From: Eumeta japonica
Lineage: Eukaryota; Arthropoda; Insecta; Lepidoptera; Psychidae
Length of the DNA stretch: 64,000 nucleotides
NCBI GenBank assembly: GCA_005406025.1
Contig: BGZK01000191.1
Span: forward strand, 186,001-250,000
Reading direction: 5' to 3'
Shown here: positions 37,236-48,700 of the stretch, in pieces
Position numbering within the stretch: position 1 is the first letter of the stretch
Layout of the letters: each line of letters opens with the position of its first letter
Position numbers and translations under genes: made by a program
The notes under the pieces: model-generated
Told to the model about the DNA's origin: nothing
The model's input: the letters and a program-made list of their open reading frames with translations, nothing else
Databases searched by the model: none

Positions 37236-37945
37236 TACAACTTATTTTTTATTACAATAGTGAGAAAAAGTTAGTACTATAGTAATATAAATACAACATC
37301 TCTATCTTTTAATCTAAACGTAAATTATACGGTCCACATAATTAATTAATACGTTATTACTACTTTTCAACTCGAACCAAGTTTCACAACTTCAATTCAA
37401 ACCAGTTTTTCTGTTTCTACTTAAATATACTTCTCTATGGTCTCTATCTTCTTAAACCACCAAACGGCATCCGTGACAGAAGAAAGAGTAAAACTAAACA
37501 ATGATGTTAAACATAAAACCACAGAATAATATTATATTGGAGTAGTTCAAAGTTAAGTTAAGTTAGAAGCGTTCGTGTGTGACAATTCGAAGATGTAAGT
37601 ACATTACATTAATACTCAATTATAATAACAGTGAACGTCATTAGACATTCATTATAATCCTAATATTTCAAAAAAAAATCCCATATTTGACCTAATAGAC
37701 AATCGTTATATAGTACTGAAACACTACAAAAAATGAAACTCCTTTCATAACGTAATAGTACATTTTTCATCAAAAATTTAAAATGTACTGTTAATGTTAA
37801 TATTCAACACCAATTTATTATTAAGTTAATTCAAAAACATTTGTCATTATTGTACAAGAACTAGTTCTGGTTCGAAATTAGACATTTTTTTTATAAATAA
37901 CCCACAATATTTTCTTTTTATTATATTATAATAATCAATGTATTA
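37236..37945. promoter_or_regulatory. 5' flank of the dystrophin-family gene
   Basis: The start codon at 37235-37233 is followed by a short first coding exon. The 5' UTR and promoter must lie here or beyond the mariner. I cannot place a TATA box or initiator reliably in such AT-rich DNA. Confidence 0.3.
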
Positions 37946-39218
37946 GAAGTACAAATAAGTTTCTGCCCTTTTTTGGCAAAAAAATAATATTTATTGTGAA
38001 AGAATGGTAATTTAATTTTAATCGAAATATTGTCCATCACTAGCAACTACTTTTTTCCATCTTTCAGGCAGCGTTCTGATTCCAAGTCTGAAGAACTCCA
38101 TCTTTTGAAGCTATCTACGAATCAACCTAATTTTTGGTATCTTTATATCATGTGAACCGCTGCTCTGACATAGCATGTGTCATTGCTCGGAACAGATGAT
38201 AGTCGGACAGCGCAATGCCTGGTAAATACAGCAGGTGGGTGATACTTCCCAATAAAGTGTTTTCAAATACTTTTTCACCGGAATCGCTACATACGGACGA
38301 GCATTATCATGTAGAAGAATAATTTTATCGTGTCTGGAGTAGTATAAAGGGCATTTTTCCTTCAGAGCTCGACTCAATCTCATTAATTGTGTTCGATAGA
38401 GAGTTCCAGTGATTGTTTCGCTTGGATTAAACAACTCGTAATACACCACACCCAGCTGATCCTACCAAATACACAACATGACTTTTTTTTCACGAATATT
38501 CAGTTTTGTTGTGGATGTTGATGTGTGGCCAAGTGGTCCCCATGATTTTCTATTTTTTTTTTGATTATTATAATGTATCCACTTTTCATCACCAGTGACG
38601 ATTTGACGAAAAATACTTTTTTTTTGTGCCTAGCTAGCAGCATTTCACTCATGCATAATCGGCGTTTAACATTTCTCGGCTTTAATTCGTATGGAACCCA
38701 ATTACCTTGTTTATGAATCATTTCTATTGATCTTAAACGATGCGAGATTGATTGTTGAGAGACTTTTAAAGTAAGTACAAGATGCTTTTGCGTTTGAGAT
38801 CAATCTTCTTCAAATAATTCCTCCAATTCTGCATCTTCATAAATTTTTGGCCTTCCACTGCGATCTTTGTCTTCTATGGCAAAAGCGCCGTTTTTAAACT
38901 TTTGAAACTACTCACATGTTCTCTCACTCAAGATAGCCTCATCATATGCTTCTATGAGCAATCGATTTGCATCAGCTGCAATTTTTTTTTTAATTAAAGA
39001 AGTAAATTAAAATTTCCCGCAAATGACGTTTATTTGGCTCAAACTTAGAGATTTTTGGATAAAAAAATATGATGCTAATATGAAGTTAATAATATGATAA
39101 GGTCATGCTGTTTTTGGGTGAGCAACCTAATTTTGAAGCCCGTTATCATTTGCGAATTCCTATGTAAGCCTCTTGCTACACCATCTCTCTCAAAACGGCG
39201 GAAACTTATTTGTACTCT
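37946..39218 (-). mobile_element. Mariner-family transposon 3, frameshifted
   Basis: A 1,273-bp element flanked by TA (37944-37945 and 39219-39220). Its inverted repeats are left GAAGTACAAATAAGTTTCTG and right (inward) AGAGTACAAATAAGTTTCCG. The minus-strand transposase remnants are MLLARHKKK, MWWDQLGVVYYELFNPSETI (with a sequence difference) and LLHDNARPYVAIPVKKYL (second catalytic Asp region). The expected SDYHLF block appears in a shifted frame near 38190-38210. Several frameshifts make it inactive. It sits in the spacer between the dystrophin-family gene and SPS1. Confidence 0.9.
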
Positions 39219-39220
39219 TA

Positions 39221-40124
39221 CTACTATTAAAAGTAATCTATATAGATTTTATTTTATTTTAATTTTAGTATAATTATTCTGATAGTTAGTGGATACACAA
39301 ATTCCTATAAAACCTTTTCTCATAGGAGAATATGAAACGCTGTTCAAAGGTTCAAGAAAAGAAAAAATTAAGACGTCCTCATTGTTTTCCTTTACTATAT
39401 GTTTTTTTTTTATGTTCATTTCATAGTTTCAGTTCACGCTTATGAGACTCTTTAATAATACAAAAAGACCTGATAAGCAACATTAATATAGTGCCAAATA
39501 TTAGTATAGAACACGCAAATCTGTCCGATTGGTACGATCAAACTGAAGGTGTATGACGCGTTTAAGAGAGTTGGTTCTGTTTTGTTAAATGTGTATTAGA
39601 TAAATACAACTTGCCTACGGTACCTACAACTTAATTCTTGTAGTATAATTCCGATTAAAACTTTTACGGTCTATCAACTATTTATCAAAGTATTAAAAAC
39701 AAATATAATGAAATTAAATACAAGGCAGTAAGACTAAAAAAGTATTATATTTATTATTATATTTTTCTTATTTTAATTCTTGGCAATTTTTTTTAAAACA
39801 GCAGAAATTTTTCATCTTATTTATATATTAATTTTAAATAATGAGCAAACTGCAAGACGGAAGATAGTAAACATTAGTAAGTTCGTTTTCATTTCCTATT
39901 TCGCTACTGACGTTGTGTTGAACCAATTACATTCATGCATTTTTTATTTATTCACAACCTATAACCAATGGAAACGTAATTTTTACTATCAACCCTCGGT
40001 CACTTTAAACTTGTGTAAATGAGACGCCATTTTGCAAGCGTCACTTGGCGGCGTGTCCATTAAACTCGTTTATGAAGTGATATACTCCTGTAAGATAGGC
40101 GCTTTGTTTTTCTTTTAATGTAAT
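39221..40124. promoter_or_regulatory. SelD: 5' flank of SPS1
   Basis: AT-rich spacer up to the SPS1 start. It must hold the SPS1 promoter and 5' UTR. An 80-codon open frame at 39780-40022 shows no conserved motif and is treated as chance. Confidence 0.35.
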
Positions 40125-41333
40125 ATGTCGTATCAATCTAGTGTGGCTCAAGATTCTCTAGCAGCGGCGCAATTGGAAATGGCCGGTAACCCTAATTCAC
40201 TGGCTTTACGGCGTCCTTTCGACCCTGTAGCCCATGATTTGGAAGCTAGTTTCCGTCTTACGCGATTTGCCGATTTAAAAGGAAGAAGTTGCAAAGTTCC
40301 TCAAGATGTGCTTGGTAAACTCGTGGAATCCCTCCAACAAGACTACTCTCAACAAGAACAAGATCAATTTATGCATGTTGCTATTCCGCGCATCGGTATC
40401 GGATTGGACTGTTCTGTAACACCTCTAAGGCATGGTGGACTATGCTTAGTACAAACAACCGATTTTTTTTATCCATTGGTAGATGATCCTTATATGATGG
40501 GAAAAATAGCATGCGCAAACGTACTGAGCGATCTTTACGCGATGGGTGTCACAGAATGTGATAACATGTTAATGTTGCTTGGTGTCTCTACAAAAATGAC
40601 TGAAAAGGAACGAGATGTAGTAATCCCTCTAATAATGCGCGGTTTTAAAGATTCTGCTTTAGAGGCTGGTACTTCAGTGACTGGTGGACAAACCGTTATA
40701 AACCCTTGGTGTACGATCGGCGGAGTCGCCACTACCATTTGCCAACCGAATGAATACATTGTGCCAGATAATGCCGTCATGGGTGACGTGTTGGTATTAA
40801 CAAAACCGCTTGGTACTCAAGTAGCTGTAAATGCTCATCAGTGGCTTGATCAACCTGAGCGATGGAATCGTATCAAACTAGTAGTTTCAGAAGAAGATGT
40901 TCGCAAAGCTTACCATCGAGCAATGGATTCAATGAGCCGACTGAATCGCATAGCAGCAAGACTTATGCACAAATATAATGCTCATGGCTCTACAGATGTT
41001 ACAGGATTTGGTTTACTTGGACATGCTCAAAATTTGGCTTCTCATCAAAAAAATGAAGTATCTTTTGTTATTCATAATTTGCCAGTTATAGCAAAAATGG
41101 CTGCAGTTGCAAAGGCTTGTGGCAACATGTTTCAACTTCTTCAAGGTCATGCTCCAGAAACTTCTGGGGGATTACTTATCTGTCTTCCTCGTGAACAAGC
41201 TGCAGCATACTGTAAAGACATTGAAAAACAAGAGGGCTACCAAGCTTGGATCATTGGTATTGTGGAGAAGGGCAACCGCACAGCTCGCATTATTGACAAA
41301 CCTCGAGTCATTGAAGTTCCTGCCAAGGATTAA
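40125..41333 (+). CDS. SelD: Selenophosphate synthetase 1 (selenide water dikinase-like), Arg form, intronless
   Basis: 402 codons in one exon. The protein follows Drosophila SelD/SPS1 almost residue by residue as I remember it: [20 protein letters not shown] near the N-terminus, [70 protein letters not shown] and a VIEVPAKD end. It belongs to the PurM/AIR-synthase-like ATP-binding family. Active SPS2 enzymes carry Sec or Cys at the site before GC. Here residue 54 is Arg (codon AGA, 40284-40286) in KGRSCKV, so this is an SPS1-type protein that probably does not make selenophosphate; Drosophila SPS1 is linked to vitamin B6/redox homeostasis. The following residue is Ser where fly and human have Gly. 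No intron interrupts it. The neighbours are unrelated. Confidence 0.97.
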   Translation: MSYQSSVAQDSLAAAQLEMAGNPNSLALRRPFDPVAHDLEASFRLTRFADLKGRSCKVPQDVLGKLVESLQQDYSQQEQDQFMHVAIPRIGIGLDCSVTPLRHGGLCLVQTTDFFYPLVDDPYMMGKIACANVLSDLYAMGVTECDNMLMLLGVSTKMTEKERDVVIPLIMRGFKDSALEAGTSVTGGQTVINPWCTIGGVATTICQPNEYIVPDNAVMGDVLVLTKPLGTQVAVNAHQWLDQPERWNRIKLVVSEEDVRKAYHRAMDSMSRLNRIAARLMHKYNAHGSTDVTGFGLLGHAQNLASHQKNEVSFVIHNLPVIAKMAAVAKACGNMFQLLQGHAPETSGGLLICLPREQAAAYCKDIEKQEGYQAWIIGIVEKGNRTARIIDKPRVIEVPAKD

Positions 41334-41418
41334 ATTTTAAGAAGAAACAATTTTGTTTCTGACCATATTTGGTTTATTAACTGTAACTATCATAAGTCAA
41401 TTTATTTTAATTTTATTG

Positions 41419-41424
41419 AATAAA
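41419..41424 (+). terminator. Polyadenylation signal of SPS1
   Basis: AATAAA lies 86 nt after the SPS1 stop codon, in an AT-rich 3' flank. Confidence 0.6.
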
Positions 41425-44289
41425 CTTATTTAGTTTTCAGCTATGACAATATATAGTGTTCTATTACACATTTTTTTTTAGTTTATGATTTTATATGTAT
41501 AAAGCTGAAATATAGAAATCGTCATCAATTCATGTTTACCACAATTTTTTTTCTAGAGAAATTAGGGTTATCCAGTGTCAATCATAAAGATTGTGTAATA
41601 TTCCATGAAATAGATTGGTGACTGCAGTGTGAGATGAGAAGTAATTGAAATTATTTTAAAGTCAATAATACCAGTGTTTTATTTTAATTTTATTAACCCT
41701 TGTAAATATAACTTCCTAAATGTCTCGCTTATTAAATTTCCCCCTATTAGCAATAAAAGATGATTGACAATTCAATTATGTATTTATTTTGAGGAGCAGA
41801 GCAGCTAGAGTTATATTTGTATAAAATCAAGAGTGACAGAATAATGTAGTTTAGACTTACTTTTTAATTACTAAGTGCTTATTATGTGTGTTCTTACGGC
41901 GGAGTTATTGTAACTATTATTTTATTCGGTTTTTACTGCATTTAAAAAAGACATAAATCATGGGAATTTTGACTAAAAAAATAGTTCTCATGGAGTTATA
42001 ATTATCTATAATTTGCATCGAGAAAAAGAAATCAAACTGGTAAACCATTTCCACCAAATCAATTTCAATTGTCCAAGTGTAAAGTAAATTGGATTTAAAA
42101 TATGAGTTTTATAAACACTAAACCTAAGGTGCATAATAACATTGTAGATTGATTCTTATTAATTATTCTCTAAATTAGCCAATGGTAGATTAATCGAATA
42201 TTTTGCTCCTTTATTTGTCATATAAAAGTACGTGTCTATAGACATGGTGGGCTATGTTTCAGTGGACAGAAGATACCATATAAGAACAACTTACAATAAG
42301 ACTCGAGTTACGCTTTTTGAATTTGATTATGTAGAGCCAGTCAGTAGACTAATTACGGGTGTGCTTATCACTCCATTCACATATGGCGAGTTTACTCTGG
42401 AGTGTGTCAAACATTCCTTAACTATAATTTATAATCATGTGTTGATATAAAATATTCATTTTTATTATCAATAAAATATGTATATATACATACATATTTT
42501 AGTTTATAGATACTATGTATAAGTACACACAGAAATTTATATTGTAGAAGCCTTTAAGTAGCATTTTCATATGCCATTATACATCTGTTATCATCCTCGG
42601 CTCCCTAATAAAATATTGGTACTATCACCAAGCAATTTGCAAGGGAAGGGTTATCTGTACTTCCACATAATTAATGTCTACTTCACATTTAAAGACTTAT
42701 ACGTTTGTAGTATCATCTCAGATTTATAGTTGCAAATAAATAAAAATTTATTGAATCTCTATGGATATCATAATTTTCATGTATGTAAATAAGTGAAAAC
42801 AGTAAAATAAAGTTAGGCCTTCACTATCAATTTTTAAGCTATTTATATTTTTATACATCAGTAATATACTTTACTTTTCAGCACTATTTCTTGTATTTTA
42901 TGAAGAAAAAATTCACAGAGATAAGTATTCAATATTTAACTTTTTTCGTTTCTCTCATAAATTAAATCTGATTATATTTATAACAGTATATTGCATTTGT
43001 AAGCAAAGTAGACACAATATAATGAGAGTAAACATTTATATCAGGAAGATGAAAATAGGCACCAATGTGGTTGATTAATTATGAATAATAAAAAAAGGGA
43101 AAAAAGAATGAAATGAGTTACATAGTTAAGGTAATGAATGACCTATTTACTGTCTATAGTTGTACATTATCAACATTGACACTGTTGAAGGAACATAAAC
43201 TGATTTGGATATAAACCAAACATAAGAAGATTCAGGAAGAGAGTAGTCATCAAAATCAAGAGACATATTTCTAAGAATATTGAGTGTATACTTTTAAAAA
43301 AATCCAGACAGCTGACCAGTATGTGCATAATTAACATGAAATCTAAGCGAAACAAATATTTGGCAATATTATGTTATGAATATTATGCAATTCGAAATAT
43401 TTGAACATAAATACTTTTATATGGAAAGGTCAACATAAAATAGTAGCATGTTTGCACTTTATAAAACAAAAAAAAAATATGAATATTGCTCTAATAATAA
43501 TAAATGGGCACTGAGAATTTTTAAAACTCATGATAAAATTTCATAAACAAGACATCATTATATGATATCAGGAAATAAAATACTGTTTATGTACAAATTA
43601 TTGTAATTGTATTATAAATTGTGATATAAAATTTACAAAATGAGTGAATTAAATTTCATTTCATAAATTAAAAAAATCTCTAGAACTATTACAACAATGA
43701 GTGTTTATGTGTAAATGCTTAAAATGCTTACATACTAATTTTATTTCAGGTGTAAACATAGTTATACCGAATATCATAGGAATATATTAATACTATAAAA
43801 ATTCATAATTGCCATCAGAATTGTTGATGTCTTAAGACTTATAATTTAAATGGAATGAACATTACGATTTACAATAAAAAAGCACTGTTAATAAAATAAA
43901 ATGAAATACAAACACAATGATGAAAATAGAAAAAAAAAATGCCATTTAGTTTTTATAGCTTAGTGCTGTAAGGACAGTTACACTTAAATAATTCATACAA
44001 AAGATAACAATTACAATGTTTCAAACGCCTAAAACATGCTTGAAATTTCAAATATAGCTATAAATATTCTGGTTTCTCAATATTTTTTATAAATTTGTTT
44101 TTTTATTATTGTTTTGCTAGTGTTGTTTTAACACTGTAAATGTATACAGTGGAAAGCAACAGGATTTTTTTTAGAAATGGCACAACCTTCGTTAACAGAT
44201 AACTTTAAAATTAAAACACAGAACATGAGAACTTAGAAATTTAATTTAAAGTAAATAAAATAGTAGTGTCACTTATGGAGCACCATAAT
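41425..44289. other. Intergenic AT-rich DNA between SPS1 and DDA1
   Basis: About 2.9 kb with very low GC and short chance frames only. It contains the DDA1 3' UTR at its right end. No repeat termini were recognised. A 72-codon frame at 42232-42450 has no homology that I recognise. Confidence 0.45.
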
Positions 44290-45240
44290 TTAATTTAAAT
44301 TGTAATTTAGTCGTGGCCTTTTACGAGGTCTTGCTTCATCACCATTCACATCATTTGAGTTGTTCTCTCTTTTTCTAGGAGATGTGTTATTCTGAAAGTA
44401 TTAATAAAAAAATGTTTGTTAGGGAAAGTTGCAAATTATTGGTAATTTTTTTAGTTTCTTAAATTCTCATGGATAGATTCAACTTTATTTAGGGAAAATT
44501 AAATATTATTATTATAAATTAATATAACTACAAGTATTTAAATAGGTTATGTAAAAACATTCTTCAGAGGAGAATATAGACTTACTTTTTTTTATCTGTT
44601 TGTTCTGTACTCTAATTTGTATGTTTAAAATAAAAGATAAAAAAGCTAGGTTCACAAATAAATTAGATAATTTAAACCACAAATTATGTATAACTGACGC
44701 TAGATGGAATTAAGAGATTTTAGTGACCAATAAAAAGTTACCTTTTTTTCCCATTGTTGATGCAGATATCTGAGTAAAATATTTGTTTTTTCTGTTACTA
44801 TAACTGTAATACAAACAAATCGATTTGTTTCCCATTTCATTTAACAAAGAATAGAATAATAGTTATCAGTAATGCAAAACTGAAAATCTTGTTTACACCA
44901 TAGCATTGTATAAGAAATAGCACAAGCCTATTATTCTTAAATTAACTCAAATGCATTATTATTTATTAAGTAAAACTCACTTTGTTCTGATGGTATATCT
45001 TTCGTTGGGAGATAGACTGACGGTCTTTTAGAACATGTTCTAATACCATGATCTGTGTTGAATAATGTGAAGTTGTGTTCATCATACGATGGTAGATCTT
45101 TAAGGAATTCCATCACAGACTGAAAAATAAACACATTCAAGCAAAATTTCGAAAGGGTAATACAAAAAGTTCAAGGACCACTATGAGGGTCACAATGTTC
45201 TTATAAAAACAGCCAATTTGCTTTTTCGTACACTCACCAT
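44290..45240 (-). CDS. DDA1: DDA1, DET1- and DDB1-associated protein 1 (101 aa, 4 exons)
   Basis: Exons in transcript order: 45240-45238 (ATG only), 45119-44981, 44803-44742, 44391-44290 (stop TAA). This gives 306 nt in frame, and every junction is GT-AG. The first coding exon holds only the start codon, followed at once by GTGAGT. The protein begins [20 protein letters not shown], has the [15 protein letters not shown] block, and has [20 protein letters not shown], which is almost identical to human DDA1. The C-terminal third is hydrophilic and basic ([12 protein letters not shown]), resembling a nuclear localisation signal. DDA1 binds DDB1 and is a core accessory subunit of DCX (DDB1-CUL4-RBX1) ubiquitin ligases, including DDB1-DET1-DDA1. 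It is divergently arranged with the MEI1-like gene. Confidence 0.96.
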
Positions 45241-45718
45241 GTTTGCCTATAGATATATTAGACGGAGCACGATTTTTGCCAACAATAAGAATTCAGCAAC
45301 GAAAACAAGTTTGACAAAATAATCAAAAATAAAAAATCACATTAGTCGCTTTTCAGACAGTAACCAGATGAGTTTGACGCACATTTGATTGTGATAATAA
45401 TGTTGCCAACTTCCCAGATTATAATAAAGTTAATGGTTAGATAGATCATTAGAGCGCTATAATTAAAATGATATAAAAGTAATATTATATCGCCAAGTGT
45501 AATTCACTGTGATATGTATTGGACCGAGAAATATGTAATTATAATTATTAATAATTACTTTACAAAAAAAGTTGTGTATTATGTACTCAATAAAAAATAC
45601 AATAATAGCAGTTGTCTATTGCCATTATATCCAGGGTACTCTCCATCGACTATGATGTGACACAAAATAAAAAAGCCGCGAAAATTATAAATCGGTGCAG
45701 TCATATAGTAGTAATAAA
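45241..45718. promoter_or_regulatory. Divergent intergenic region between DDA1 and the MEI1-like gene
   Basis: The two start codons are 478 nt apart in head-to-head orientation, so this segment must contain both 5' UTRs and both promoters. No TATA box is convincing. The arrangement suggests, but does not prove, a shared bidirectional promoter. Confidence 0.5.
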
Positions 45719-48700
45719 ATGGCATACAATTTGATAAACACCGCTTTTAACAGGACATACAATCCTTCTAAGAAGCAAAATGCTTTGAGTGACATAAAAA
45801 AATTGTTAACTTCTCGTGATACAGCATTGCAGAATAAAGCATGTAGTTATATCATTGAAGTTATTAACCGTTACAGTGAAAATTCTAATGAAAGGTCGAG
45901 AATGATTCAATATTTATTGGACAACGACATCATAATTTTTCTCTGTGAAGCTATGTCTAGTTTAGACTGGAACGTATTTAGGTAAGTTAAATCACATAGA
46001 TAAATTATTTTAAAATTTAAGGTAGCCTGGGAGAAAAAGGAGAAACGTTATATCTTTTACCAAAATTTTTACGTTGATGTTGTTTAATGAGGTTGCGTTT
46101 TCATTGAAAAATCTATTTCAATAGTTATAAATATTAAGATTGTGTATATTATGCAAATAGATGTGTCTTGAACTGCATGCGTTTGATTTGGCGGGAAAAG
46201 CGTTTCTTCGTTGAAGAACACGGAGCTCATGCTGCAGCCACCGTTCTACGTACTTTAACACATTATGCCACTTGTGGCATGAACGTTGCAGTGGATGCAT
46301 GTTTACATTTCCTGTGTGATTTATTTACTGGGTAAGTTTATAACTGGTTGAATGTCATCAGTTAATATACGCATATTTATAAACGATACTATGTATTCAT
46401 TTCATAGAAAAAAGAGAAGATGCACAGTGTATATTTTGCCTCTATTTTACATTTTATGATAGAATTCTGTAGTGCCAAACAAAAATAAGAAAAAGAGCAT
46501 TATTTATCATGTATTGTAGGCCTGTTAAATACTTATACTTCAACAGTTGTTTGGCATCTTTACCCGCAGTATTTTGCATAATGTAATTCAAATATTTTTG
46601 TATTGTAGCAAATAATTTTTGCAAGAGTTATTAACACGGAAAAGTAGGCATAACTATGTCTTATATGCTCAATTTTTGTGTTGCTTACGAAAGCGGAATA
46701 GTAAATATATAGTGATTTCCATATTTTAGAAAAAATCTGAGGATCATCCATAAATCACGTGATCTCAATATGGGGGTTTAAAAAAATTTCACCAGATTTA
46801 CTTTTGGAGAATTTAAAATAAAAATTCACTTCAATTTTTGGGGTGTGAGGTGAAAAAAAAAATACGTCATGTAATTAATGGACGCCGCCGGAGCGATCAC
46901 TATTTAAAAGCTTATAGCTTCCTGTAATGCGATTTTGCTATATTATATTTAAAGGCGCTTTACTTTGCTGTTTCTAATTTTATGATTCAGTACACTCGAC
47001 ATATACATTTTATTTATTAAACACATATAATTATTGATAATATTTTTTCGTTTCAGAAATATATTACAATATATTATTGTTTTTGATTTAAGACGATTTT
47101 AAATTGTTAACAATTTTTTTAGATGTTAAATATCGAGGTTTTAGTTTTGTTTTCCAATAAAGGCGTAATGTCTATTAAATTATTTTGCATATGTATGAAA
47201 TAATTTAATAGACAATACATAATCCCAATTACCCAGTACATAGATGCGAGCACATAAGTGATTAAGACGGATAAGAGACAGGAAGGGGCGGCACAAACTG
47301 AAATGGCTGTACGCAATAAATGTATATATCCAGTATAATATATAAATATTCTTCTATTCTATATAATAATGTATAAATATTCTTCATCCAATATTTTATT
47401 GGACTCGCTTCAGGAAATCAAACATTCTACGTTATCCAATACAGCACACAACGGCAAGGTAGCAACGCGCCAATATAAAAATGCAACTGCATAGTTATAA
47501 ACAAACGTTAGTAATCAAGAAATATATTTATTATAATTATATATATTTTTTTGCAGACTTCGGGTAAACGCTATATCGTCGCCTCTATCCTACGACAGCG
47601 CTTATGGTGTGGAACAGTTTTTGGCCTGTTTAAGCTCATTGAAGGAGAGTATTGTAAAAGGTAAACGTACCGTTTTAGCTGTGGCCTTAGTGTTCCATTC
47701 TTTGGTGTCGCACCAGCCAGAAAACTTAAGAATGAGAGCCGACACCGCGCGCGCGGTAGCCAAAACTGTCGAAGAGTGGTCACCGATTTTAGTCGATTCT
47801 TTGAAGCATGCGGCTCTGGTAGGCGTGGATAATAATTCCGCTGACATGTTCTATATCGTGATCTGCCAGATTGGAGTCGACTTAATGAGGTGGGTTTTTA
47901 CACGATATTTTTCGACTGAAAAAAATTTTTGGTGTTTATTTATTAAGAATCACTTTTCGTACGTAGCTTGCGGTATTTAAATTAAACAGAGATCGAAATA
48001 GAGTGTTAACAAAAGTGGAGTCGTATATAACTCCTCCATGCAACATATTCACGAATCTTATACTAAACACGTGTTATTTTCTTCGATTGTTGATTTATAA
48101 ATATTTTATTTTTAATGAAGATAATAAGTTAGGCTGTCAATATATATCTTATTAAAAGTTATTGGCATCAGTTGCTAATCGTTTAATTTATAACAAATAT
48201 ATAACGTCAATTTGTGAAGTTTTAAAATTTTATTACAGAAGATGACGTATGTAATACATTGTATCAAATCAATATAAACACATATATATTAGTATATAAA
48301 TAATTTTCGAATTATAAGAAATGCGTTTATTCACCCTCAATGCCTATTCTATGTATTTAAAGAAAATCGTTCTTAATGAATTACCTTAATTCGTGCTCCG
48401 GAGGTAACACGGACCATTTTTTTTTTATGAAATTAGGAAAAAAGTGTTAAAATCTATTTAAAAATAATCAAGTTATTACTTAATTTAGTCTCTTTTATGT
48501 TAATTACTGTCACTCACCGCTGAAATGTTTATCAACAATTTTATAGGTACTTCATTTTGTTATCTTTATGACCTTTATTTGCATTCAGATTGTGCAAGTT
48601 GCTAGAAGGAACCAGACCGAGATCAGATTTTGTTCAAACTATTTTGGCAAGTGAACAAGAAGACGTCGATTTGATTCGTAGCTCCAATACGATGATAAAG

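Noticed and set aside
40535..40780. 81-codon frame antisense to SPS1, and another at 41107-41340
   Set aside because: Shadows of the highly conserved SPS1 coding frame.
41334..41600. Search for a SECIS element after SPS1
   Set aside because: No convincing SECIS core (ATGA...GA with an A-rich loop) was seen, and the coding sequence has no in-frame TGA, so none is needed.
45695..45718. Upstream GTG extension of the MEI1-like protein (8 codons)
   Set aside because: Eukaryotic initiation at GTG is unlikely; the ATG at 45719 opens the same frame.
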